From JANPLD01 sp964445765 (GTDB taxonomy: Bacteria; Pseudomonadota; Alphaproteobacteria; Rickettsiales; UBA8987), in assembly GCA_964445765.1 (NCBI GenBank), contig CAYULD010000001.1, forward strand, positions 310,001 to 374,000: a stretch of 64,000 bases of DNA. The letters run 5' to 3'. The notes beneath the pieces are model-generated. The model had not been told where the DNA came from. It searched no databases and was given only the letters and a program-made list of their open reading frames with translations. Position 1 is the first letter of the stretch. The number at the start of each line of letters is the position of its first letter. Shown one piece after another: positions 21,201 to 33,200 of this stretch. The position numbers and the translations under genes are program-made.

Positions 21201-24200
21201 ATCAAGCATATAGGCGTTTTGCATCCACATTGGCAATTTTGATATCTCAATCGCCATATTCTTCAATGCATTTTGGTGTGCCTCTATATTTAGGGTATAT
21301 TCATTCTCTTGATATCGCCTAGCAATCTCACTAACACTATCAATCTGCTCTTGAACTTGAGATAAATTAATCGCCTCACTAGGGAACATTCTATTGTAAA
21401 GGCTAATATTTTTAGTAATTTTTTCCTTTGCTCTCTCAGGTTGAGATTTTATTAACCCTTCATAAAGTGTTGTAACAATAACTTTATTTGTGTTTTCTAG
21501 TGCATTTGGATTATAATTATTTACAAATTCTAGTTTTTGAGTTTGTTTATCATAAACCACCCACAACTCCGCCATATTATCAACGAATACAACTTTTGGC
21601 CTGCTGATTCTTTTTCCACTTTCATCTGTAAATGGCTTGCCATCTTTTTGATTCCCAATAAGAACATTATAAATTTCTGTTTGCCTAGGGGTTAAATCAT
21701 TGAATGTATTGCCTAATTTTGCTGAAGAAATGTTTTTGTTATAATAATCTTCCCCTAAAACATCTTTGAAATTTTTTTCCAAACCTTGATTATTTATGAA
21801 ATTTAAAAACTTTGCATTATCTACCTCAAGATAGCTTAAAGTAAGATTATTAGAAGCCTCTTTATTAGCAATTACTATTGGTAAATCACGACCACCATTC
21901 TTTAATATAAGGTGTTTAAGGAGCATAGCATTTGAAACAGTGAAATTCTTTTCTTCATTTGTAAGCCGTTCAAAATTTACAATAATTGCTTGAACATGAT
22001 CAGAATTACAATTAATTAACACCTCTGAAAATTGACTTTGCTTTAGATTTTTAAGGTCACCAATTATTTTGTTTATTAATTCATCTTCTATTGGCTTAGT
22101 AACATTAGAATTTTTATTTAATCTTGTATAATCATCGGATGAAGAATCTTCTTTATTAATTAAATCTACTGAAATATTCCCATTTTTAACTACATCACTT
22201 TCACAATGATAAGGTAAACCCGCTACAACTTCTACCTTTTCACTAGAAGGATTTGTGTTACCAATTAAAATACCAAATCTAGAACCATTATGCCAAAGTG
22301 AAGCCTTAGGAGCATCTTTAGAAATTACACTTGTAGTTAAACCAATTACGCCTTCATTAAATTTCAAATTTTTATCACTATTATTATCCAAAAATATTTT
22401 TGCCACTAATTGACTATTTTCTCTATAAGGCGAAAAACTTTCAAAAACATTTCCAGATACAAACCCTGCCATCTGTTCCAATCTTTTGCTATAGTTAGGA
22501 TCTAAATGATAATCATTTATAAAATTAAATGATGGAACCAAATCTTCAAACAAATGAACATAAGCATATTCCTCCCATAATTTATTAATATCTTTTGGAA
22601 GTTCTGTTTTCACAGAATAAAAAACATCTGCTGAATTAGAGGTTTTTGGTTGCGAAGAATTTTTTATATTATCACTACTAACCTCCAATAATTTCATATT
22701 AAAATCTCTAGAATCTAAATTTTTCAAATAATTAGCTTTCTCTTCTTCACTTAACTCTGCAATTTTTGCTAATCTTTCAAAATTTAAATAAACATAATTA
22801 TTTTTTAATTCTCCCCCTGCTCTATTTTGTTTTATGAGCTTAATAATCTTTTCATCTGTTGCACCTTTCAATTTATTATCTTTTCTATATTCTTTAATTT
22901 CCTTTTTAGTAGGAGTTGGGTCAGCAAAATCTGAATAACTCTGGTGCCTTTCAGGAATTATTGAACCCATACCACATTCAAATGTTTTACTGAATTCTTG
23001 CTCAGATACAAACCAATTATGATTGGTTTCCCTAAAAGAATTTATGTATTCAAATCTACCATAATCCCGCCAATTTACAGCAATCGCATCACGGGGTTTA
23101 GATTCGCCGTTAATTGATACATCTTGCTTAGAAACAGCTAAATTTAACAGCATTCTAGCCTGATCTTTTAATGAAACATCGGCTTTAATTTCATCTCTCC
23201 CACTTGTTTTAGAGGTCTTAGGAGGGTTTAAAGATTTTAAAACTTCATTATTAGCTCTTTTGAGCTCATTTATATCAAATTTTTTAATTCTATCATCATT
23301 TTTATACTCATCTAAATATTTTTGAAGTTTTTGAGGAGTATTACCAAGTGTTAAGAAGCTTGCATATCTATCAATCATATTTTCATCTAGCAAACCCTTA
23401 GTCATCAACAATGCAACAAATTTATATTGTGCTTCTTCAACATCAATTAATTCTAATTGTGAATTATTATTTTTAACAAGCTTATTAGCACAATAAAGCA
23501 TATAAGTTCCACCAATATCACCCTGATGTTTCTCTCTTCCAATTCTAAATCCTAAGGTTAATGCATCTGCACAAATCTCTCTTACAATTCTATTATCTAA
23601 ATCTTTCGATCTATTTTCACCAAAAAGATAAGTTAAAGCATCTGTTAAATTAAAAGCGGAAACTTTAAGCAAACTAATCTCATTATCGAAGTATTTAGTT
23701 ATACTACCTGAGATTTTCGCTTCATCAATTTGCTCCTTAGATGCAACAAAACCACCCAAACCTGCAAAACGAGTTATTTCAGAATATTTATCAGGCTTCA
23801 TTTCCGACATGCTAACACTAGAAATCGTAGAATTAATTACAGAGGAATCATATACATTTGACATTATATAATAGCCATCCAAACTCAAAAAGTCAGGCTT
23901 ACCTTTAATTTGTTTTTCTACAGCTGCTAAATTTTCCCCAGCTAACTTATTGTAGTGTGAATAGTTTACTTCTCTATAATCTTCAAGTTTTGGTCTTGAG
24001 CCTTTATTATTTTCATATTGGAGTAAACTTTCTTGTAATTTTAGATAAAAATTTTCATCTGAAGAATTAATTTCAATCGATTTAGCCTCAACTGGCTCTA
24101 AAGATAACTGACCAGCTTTTGATTTACTAAGAGCTAATTGACCTAAAATGCCTCTAATTTCGCTTTCATCAAAACCAAGTTGAATCAGCCTTTGTTCAAA

Positions 24201-27200
24201 AGCAGTATCATCAAAAAAGAATTTGATATTTGCCTTAGATAGGGAATCTATCATTCTTTTTACAACAAACTTTAAATCTTTTGAATAATCATTATAATCT
24301 TGATTTGAATCAGCTTTTTGAATTATACAATCGATTAGTAAATTGAGATTTAAATTAGAAACCTTTGCTGATTCTTCCGAACTTAATTTTCTAATATTTG
24401 ATGGGATAATTGAAGATTTAAAACGATCTTCATAATTTAAATCCAACAGCACATTTCTTGGAGAATATTCAAATGAATATTTATTAATATTAGCCTCTTC
24501 AATACTTAAGAAAAATTCTATAAATGCATTCTCAGTTAGCCCACCAATTAATTCAAAATATCCTTTTGCTCCTTTTTCCTTGTAAAGTTTTTCAAGATTT
24601 AAACCCTCAGTATAGCCTGAAATATAAAAATTGTTTTGATCTGATATAAATATTGGTTCTCCGTAGTTTCTATAAAATGAATTACTTTGAATAATAAATT
24701 TCATAGAACTATTTTTCTCTAAAATCTTTTTAACAAGATTAAGAGCAACTTCAGACTTCTCAGAATCACTAATGAAAGTGTTTCTTAAAACTTCTAATTC
24801 ATCAGCAAAATTATCTTTATCTTGAACTTTAATAGAAAAAACATAATTTTTATTATCTATATTTAATTTAAATTTAAGTTCCTCATTTTCAAAACCCAAG
24901 TAATTTTCTACGACTATATTTTCCTTAATAAAACTATCGAAGTTTTTACCTTGTAAACTTCCCTCACCACTTGTTTTAGAGGTTGTAGGCTCAGACAATC
25001 TATCTCCATCATTACTATATCTCTCAACTCTTAATTTATTATGCAGCTGGCCTTGAGAATCATTATTTTTTTGCTTTAGAATTTCTGAATATGCATTTGT
25101 AATTTCGGCATTATTTAATGATTTTACTTTTTCAAATAAATTGCCTTCTCTAGTTTCATTAAATATCTCCCTCAAGGCACTAGCTTTTTTAGAATCGTCA
25201 GTTAAAGTTTTTAAGTATGTTGAAAAAGCTTCCGCTTTATTTGTAATATTCGCATCTTCATTAATTGATTTTGCTTTATTAAATATTTCCTCTGCTAATT
25301 TATTATCATCTTTTCTAAATTGAATTAATTGATCAATATTACTATTCATAACCCCAATGCCACGCTCAAGCATAGATTGAAGCGTTTCACTATCTCCAAA
25401 ATAAGTGCTTATTTTTTCATTTAGCGGTTTAGTATCAGCAAGGAAATCAAAATATTTTTTTAAAAAATCTTTTTTCTGATTATTATCAGTAAGTTTTTTC
25501 CAATCGTCAAATAATGCATAAGCAACTGGGTTTAAGGTATAATCATATGAGCCATATATAAATCTATCAACTACTAACATTCTTTGCCAATAATTTTCAA
25601 TTCCCTCAGGCAATTTAGCATTTTCACCAAAATATTTTTGGTAAACTTCTAGAGAAATCTTATTAACTTTTTCTTTAGTTAACTTTTTATTTTTAGAATA
25701 TTCATCAATAATTTTCTGCTGAAATTCAACATTACACCTATACATCAAAGCGATAGAATTTGATTTTTCTACAAATACTTGTGCCATCATTCTATCGGTA
25801 ATTATACCATCTTTTACCATTTCATTTAGGAATACTAATTCCATAAATGCCGCGGCTATCTCATTAGTAGCATAAGAAGTGGTGAAGGAATCAAGCACAT
25901 CCCCCTTATTATCCTTAAGCCTATAAGAAAAATCAAAAGTATGACCAAAAACTTCGTGAATTAATGTTACAGCACTTTCAAGTGTTGGGTTATCAATAGT
26001 CGCAGAACCTAATAGAAGTGCATCAACAGCAATTTTATTTTCATTTTCACCTAATAATACAAAAGGCTGGAGCATTGCAGCTTGCCTAGAATTTATTTTA
26101 GTTAAACTTGATAATAGTTCTTGATTTAAATTTTCAGGAAATAAATATGAAAATTTATTAGTATAATCAGTCAATAAATTATCAAATAATTCTTTAGAAA
26201 TTGGCTCTTTAGCGTTATCATATAATCCACTTCTAGCAAGCCAGTATTTATATCCTATTCCAAAATTTTCATAAGTTAATTCTGCTATATTTTTAGGTTG
26301 GGTAGAACTATATGCACCATCAGTTTGTTTTGAAATCTCACTATTGTAGCCATAAATTATTGCAAGATATTCTTGAGGAGTAACTCTAGCTTCACCAGCC
26401 TTATTAACAACTAATTCTAAAGATCTATTTAATAAATCTATTTTTTCTTCTGCGTTTCTGTCATAAATTTTCATTAATATATTTGAAGCTAGTTCTCTTA
26501 CTCTTTCAGGGTGATTACCATAATAGATTAAATTTTGAATATTAACTTCACCATTTGCATTAGCCAAATTTTTAATATAATTAATTTCATTTTCAAAACC
26601 AACTAAACTAACAGTATCAACTTCAAGTTTACTAATATTATATTTAGCAATCTCTGAATTTACTTTTATATAATTGCTATAAAGTTCACCTAAATTTCCA
26701 CCTAGAGAAATTATTTTACCCTGTACACCCTCTAAAAACACTTTATAATTGTTTGTAAATTCTTGATCTAGATTACCTAAAAGACTGCTCAAATTATCTA
26801 ATTTAGTTAAATTAGAAGTTATTCTATTAAAATCTTCAAAATTTAAATTTATAGTGAAATCAGATAAATTTTGCTTACTTACACCCTCCAACTCGTCAAT
26901 GCTTGCTCCAACTATTTCTGATATAATTTCAATTCTCTTTGCATAATCTGCAATTCTATGAAAATCCTTTACTAACTCTTGAAAATTTTGCGTATTAATA
27001 TTTTTCCAATCAAAATTTGAATATTTTGCATTAAATTCTGATGTTAATTGAATTGTTTTATTTACTAAGTTATTAAACTTTTCTTTTGTATCATTGCCCT
27101 CAATGCCAATTAAATATCTTCCTATCGGCAATTTTTTTTGTTCTTCAATGTTAGGTTGGTTGTCATTTGCTGGCATACTGTCTACGCCCTGAGAAGTTTT

Positions 27201-30200
27201 AGGTAGGTAATTACCCATTCCTCTAGAGTCAAGATCTAATATTGCTTCTTCATATGCAACTATTGATAAATTAATATTATTATTTTTGGTAACCCTTTTT
27301 CTTGCCTTTTTACCAAGGTTATCACTATCAGTAAGAACCTCATTAACCATTCTTGCCATTACAACCGCATCTTGTTCTAGTCTTTCTTTACGACAAAAAC
27401 GAACTCTTCCAGTATCACCTATAACATTACTTGCATCACCTACAGCGGATGATACCACTGGAACTTTACACATCATAGCTTCTACAAGTGCTAAAGAAAG
27501 CCCTTCTGCATAGGAAGTAATAAGCATTGCATTAGATGCCGAATAATAATCCACTATATTATTTACAACACCAACTGGCTTGAAATTCTTTATTTCATCT
27601 TCTGTTAGGCCAGCATTCTTGTAATAAGTTTGTAGCTTATCAGGTGTATTATCTTTTCCACATAAAATAAATTTGGTATTCGGTTGCGTTTTAAGAATTT
27701 CTTTTGCAGTAGCAAAAAATAAAGGCAAATTTTTTCTTTGTGTATTATTACCTACAAAAATTACAACTTTATCATCTTTTGAAATATCTAATTTTTTTCT
27801 TACCTCTTCACCTTTATCCTTATTACGCTTAAATATGTCTGGATCTGAAGCATTAGGAATTACCCTAGTATTTTCAGTTCTCATACCAGCCTTTTCATAT
27901 CTTCTTTTAGCATCTTCTGAGCAATAAATTATCTCATCAGCGTATTTGCTAATCATTGAATTTTTTAATTGAGCTAAATCATCAACTTCTTTCTTGCTTA
28001 ATCTAGAGTCAAATGACATAGGTTTTATAGAAAGTGCTGGATCTGCATTTTGGATTGCTACAATAACTTTACCTTTGTAACCTCCTTGCTCAAGAATTAA
28101 TGCGGTAAGCTCGTGATGGCAAACAATTACATCATAATCTTTCAACTTATCAACTATCTTTTTACAATACTCAGGTTTATATTGAAGCTTCAAAAGTTCT
28201 TCTGGATATATTGAATCAGAATTGAGTAATTTATAATTTAAATTACTAGATTTTAATAAAGAAGCTGAATCTTTGCTATTTTCTGAAACAACTACAACCT
28301 CGTGATAAATTTCAGGATTACTACCTTTAGAAATATCGCCAATAAATCTACTTACACCTCCACTTTGAGATAAACCAAAGACCAAATGAGCAACCCTTGT
28401 TTTTTTATTATCATCCTCACCTTCATTCTTTCTAGTTGCTGCCATTGTAGCTTCTGAAGTTTGGCTTTGCGAGGCTACCTTACCTTTTCTCAACTGGCTT
28501 TCTGCGCCGAATTTTGCAAGCGTGAGGTTAACTAAAGTTGGGTTTCTGCCAGCGGATACAGAAACATAATTGGCTCCTAAATTTTGTAAAAATCTTATTG
28601 AAACAGGGTTATGAGCTTGCCTGCCACATAAGCCAAACTCAGCACCTGGGTAAGCCTGATAAATCTTAGTTATCTCCGTTTGAACTAATGGCGTTAAAAC
28701 TTCTGAAGGCCTAGCTTTTACATCATTTACATCCATCCATTTTTTTTCGGCTTCAAAATCTGTTCTTGAAAGCCCAAGAATTTCTGCAGTTAAATCATTA
28801 CTTCCTATTGAAATATGTTTAATTTCAATATCTTTATGATTATTATATAAATCCGCTAAAACCTCTGCTGATTCTTTAGTTTCAGCCATTATACCAAATT
28901 CAACCCTCTTTTGAACACCCTCTGATTCTGCAATTGCTTGAACACGAGAATAAATATCCCTAACCTCTTCAACATTTCTAACCAATGGAAGGGTAATTTC
29001 TATTTTACCTGTATAACCTGATTCTTTAACAGCTTTAATTTGAGCTCTAATTTGTGCCTCATAAATTTCAGGGAATAACCTTCCAAATAATGCCCCCCTT
29101 ATATCTTCAATATTCTCCTCATTAAATATTGGTAATCCAAGTTTTTTAGCCCTCTCATTTGCAAGTTTTAAGAAGTTACCTCTTTGAGCTTTATTAAAAA
29201 ATTCACTTGGTGGAGCATCAAGAAGCCTTACTTTTATTGGTATTTCCCTTCCTTGAGATTGCAAATGCTGATAAATTTCCAACAAACCTTGCTTAGTATT
29301 ATCTTCAAAAGTTTTAACCTCTGAGCCCTCAACCTTATCATCAGCAAAAATGCTTCTATATGCATTCAAATATTCGGTATTAAGTGCAATTATGTGTTCA
29401 GTTCGGGTTAAACCAATTCCATCTATTTGAGATAAATCAACCCTTTTTAGTTGATCAGCATTATCAATATTAATATAGGTTTTAGTTTTAGAATTTTGAT
29501 TTGCAGTCTGTTTTGCAAAGGCTTTAACCTCTGAAGGAATTTCTGGAGCCAACAACTTAATTGCAACACCAGTGAATATATTTCCACCTAAAAAATTATT
29601 TTTACTAGTGTCACCATTTATTGTAATTATAGTTTTTCCTATAAAATCGCTAAGTTTTGCATCTTCGGAGTAACCTCTCCTACCAACGCTAACTTCAATA
29701 TCAGTTGCAAGTGCAATTCCAAAATTACCACAAATTGGTGCAATATGTGCGGTGCCACCTTTTTTTTGCCCATCAATAACTATAACACCATTTGATAAAC
29801 CAACCAATTCAGCATATCTAGGGTCATAAGAATCAAAAACTAAAATTACATTCTTACCTTCCTCTTTTAGTTTTTTTATCTCGTCTTTTTTAGCATTAAT
29901 TGCTTCAGTAACTTTTTCATATGGCGTATTATTTGGCAGAACTTCTATAGTTACAATTGAACCACTAGCACTTATTTTATTCTCAAACCCAGATTTAAAA
30001 AAAGATAAACTTTTAGAAATTGGATTAGCCGCAATTGATCTAAGAGTACTAGTTGAAACAGAAGGGTTCCACATTTCGGCCATTTGTGAAATATCAAATT
30101 TAGAAACAAAATTTAAATCATTTGCCTGCTTTCCGTTTATGCTTTCATTATTAACAACATATAATTCTGGTTTAACAAACTCTTCCCATTTTGTTGGAAA

Positions 30201-33200
30201 TTTAGTGCCAAATTTTTCGTTAAAAAACATTGTTAAATCCCAGGTTAAAGGGCCTACACCTGGTGAAAAATCCACTGGAGCTCTAATCCTTTCTGGATTT
30301 AATAAATTTTCTAGTTCCCCTAAATCATTAAAGCCGATTTTATTTTCTCTAAGTATATATAAATCGTCTGATGCCTCAGCAGAATTGCCAGAGGATATAA
30401 AATATTTACAATTTGGATTATTTATGGAATTTTTAATTTCCTCAAAAAAGCTTGAAGGACGAACAATAATACCATTCCTAGAACTTTTAACTGTATAATC
30501 AGTAATAAATAAATCTACTTTTTTGCCAGAATTATTGAGCTCCGCAACAGCTTTTTTAGCCTCTTCAAGGTTACTAACTATAATTATATTTGGCTTAACT
30601 TGACCATTTCCTTCACTCTCAATTCGCCTCATTAGCTTTTCAGAAGGTCTTTCACCATTTTTATCCGTTCCTGAAAAATTGTCCTCAATTATAACTATGT
30701 TAAATTCCCCATTATTTATTCTCATTTCTGAGGGCTCTTTTTCAGAATCATCATAATTTGAGACTTCTTTGAATGAAAACCTATTTGACTTTTTATCAAA
30801 AACCCCATCTAAACTTGATAAGAGAATGGTTGTATTATTTGATGTAACATTTAATTGATTACCTGCATATGCATAATTTGATAAGAAATAATTAATTAAT
30901 AGATTTTCTTTAGTTATATTATCTTGGCTATAAATAGGCTTAAATTCCAACTTATAATTTGGATAAAGTGCTCTAAATTTTTCACCGAAAAAAATGAAAA
31001 TATCTCTACCATAATCATCTCGAGAAGCTTTTAAAACTTTTGTATCCAAAAGTTTATTAAGAAAACTTGCTAATTCTGGCTTATTTTTTGAAAAGAATAA
31101 CTCGGTAGTAATTGGCATTAATTCATCGGAAAATAACTTTTGATAAGTTTTGATATATTGATTAATATAAACTTCCCCTAACCTTCCATATTCAGAAATC
31201 ATAAATCTTTTAGCAAATTCTTGTTTTGCCTCTTCTGAATAGCTAGAATATCTACGATCATTAGATAGCATTTCAAAAAATGAGAAATATCCCTCAGTTA
31301 AAAATGCAAGAGCTTCTTCAGCGTGATTTTCTTTGCTATATAATCTTAAATGTAATGTTAAATCATTATAAATCCCTGCATTATCAAAATCTTTCTTAAT
31401 GCTATCCACTTCTCTTTTAAAAGCATAATCATCACTACCATAGATAGAAAGATTCCTTGAATAAAGAACTTTATTAATTCTTCCCAAAACTTCACTAGCT
31501 AGATGTCCAACTTCATGAAATAGAATGTAAGTTTTTTGATATCCTGAATACTCAATTGGCTTTCCTATGGACATTTGAAAACCAACAACCCTTTTAATAT
31601 TTTTATCTTCGCTATGGTATACATTATCTGGCTTTAAGAATGTATGATATTCTTGCCCATCAACTAAAATAATATTCTGTGCCCATTTAGGAAGACCAGA
31701 AATTGACTTTGCGGTTTTTTTAATAGCTCTATCCGCCAGTGCGGAATCTACAGAATACTTACTCTCAGTAACAGTTATATCAGTGCCAGAATTAGACTTT
31801 TCTTTAAATTCTTGCGAAGATAAAACATAAGAATTTATTTCATTTAGAAATCCTAAAACTCCATTTTCATTATTTGAATCAAAGAATTTTGACAAACTTT
31901 CTTGGATATTATTATCTTCTGCTTTACCAATTCTTTTAAGTTCTCTTGCCAGAGTATCTTTCATCTTACCAATTAAAAAAACCTGAACCAAAGGCTTTCC
32001 ATCATTAATATTTGCTAGTTCAAATATATCGAGAGCATTAATTGCAGTTAATAGAATTTTATTTTCTAACCTGTTTTCATAAAGATTATTTTTCCATTCA
32101 AACTTTTGTTTCTCTAAGTCATAATATATCCATATATTCTGATTATCAGCCTTAAAAACCATTTTCGGCTTAGATATTATATCACCATTAGCATCTTTGA
32201 AATGGTTTCCATCTGCTTGTTTACCTTTTAATCTATTATAGATTTCTGTTTGAGATTTTGTTAGTATGAAATCTCTTGCTTCAAAATTAAGTGAATTGAC
32301 CTTTTCCTCACCCTCTTTCATCTCTCTAACCTCTGAGGCCGAATTGCTTTTTATCCTTTCAGTAACTGCTAATTGTTCTGACTCATTTAAGCCTGCTACT
32401 CTAGTTAGAATTTCTAAATTAAGATATACATAATGGTTCTTTGACGCATCCAATATACCAGGCATATTAAAATATTCCTGCTTTGTTACACCTTTTTTGT
32501 ATGGCTGACCATTTGGAAAAACACCTAATTTCTTAGAGTTTTTCATTAAATTTTTCCATTCTGAATCTGATATTAAGTTATCTAAATTAAACATCTTATT
32601 ATGAACGGAATCTTCAATAGGCCCAACACCTAGAACAAGGCTCTGCAAACACCCATCATAACTTTCTATCCAATTGGGTTTACTATAAAACTTTCCTTGT
32701 AATATCTTTGCATAATCTTCATAATGAACTGCTACTCTTTGAACCTCTTTACCATTAGAAAATTTTACTGGATCTACAAAAATGATGGATTTTTCTAAAA
32801 GCTCTAATGCATTATCTTTTTCAATTGGTTCATTACCTTCACCCCTTACGCCTTGAGAGGTTTTTGGCTTTGGCTTGTTTTGCTTATTATTATATTCATC
32901 AATTTTGCTCATCAGTGCATCTAATCCAATAACAGCATTTTCGCTATTTGATTTTTTTGGCTCAAATATATAATATTCACCATTATGAATATTTGTTAAC
33001 AACCTAGTATTAGCATCAAGCCTTTCTCTTAACTTATTTAACTCCTCTTGACCTGATCCTAAAGTTAAACCTAACATTTCTTCAATTTTGCTCCTTCTGC
33101 CACTATTACTTCTTGAAACCAGATTAGATCGTGGTTGCAATAAAATTTGCTTATTTTCAATTTGCTTCTCAAACCAAGCCCTTACTAAAACTTCTTCGTC

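Noticed and set aside
27178..27210. LPKTSQG as a sortase cell-wall sorting signal
   Set aside because: It is internal, without a hydrophobic segment and basic tail after it, and the organism appears to have an outer membrane. It is one of several related linkers.
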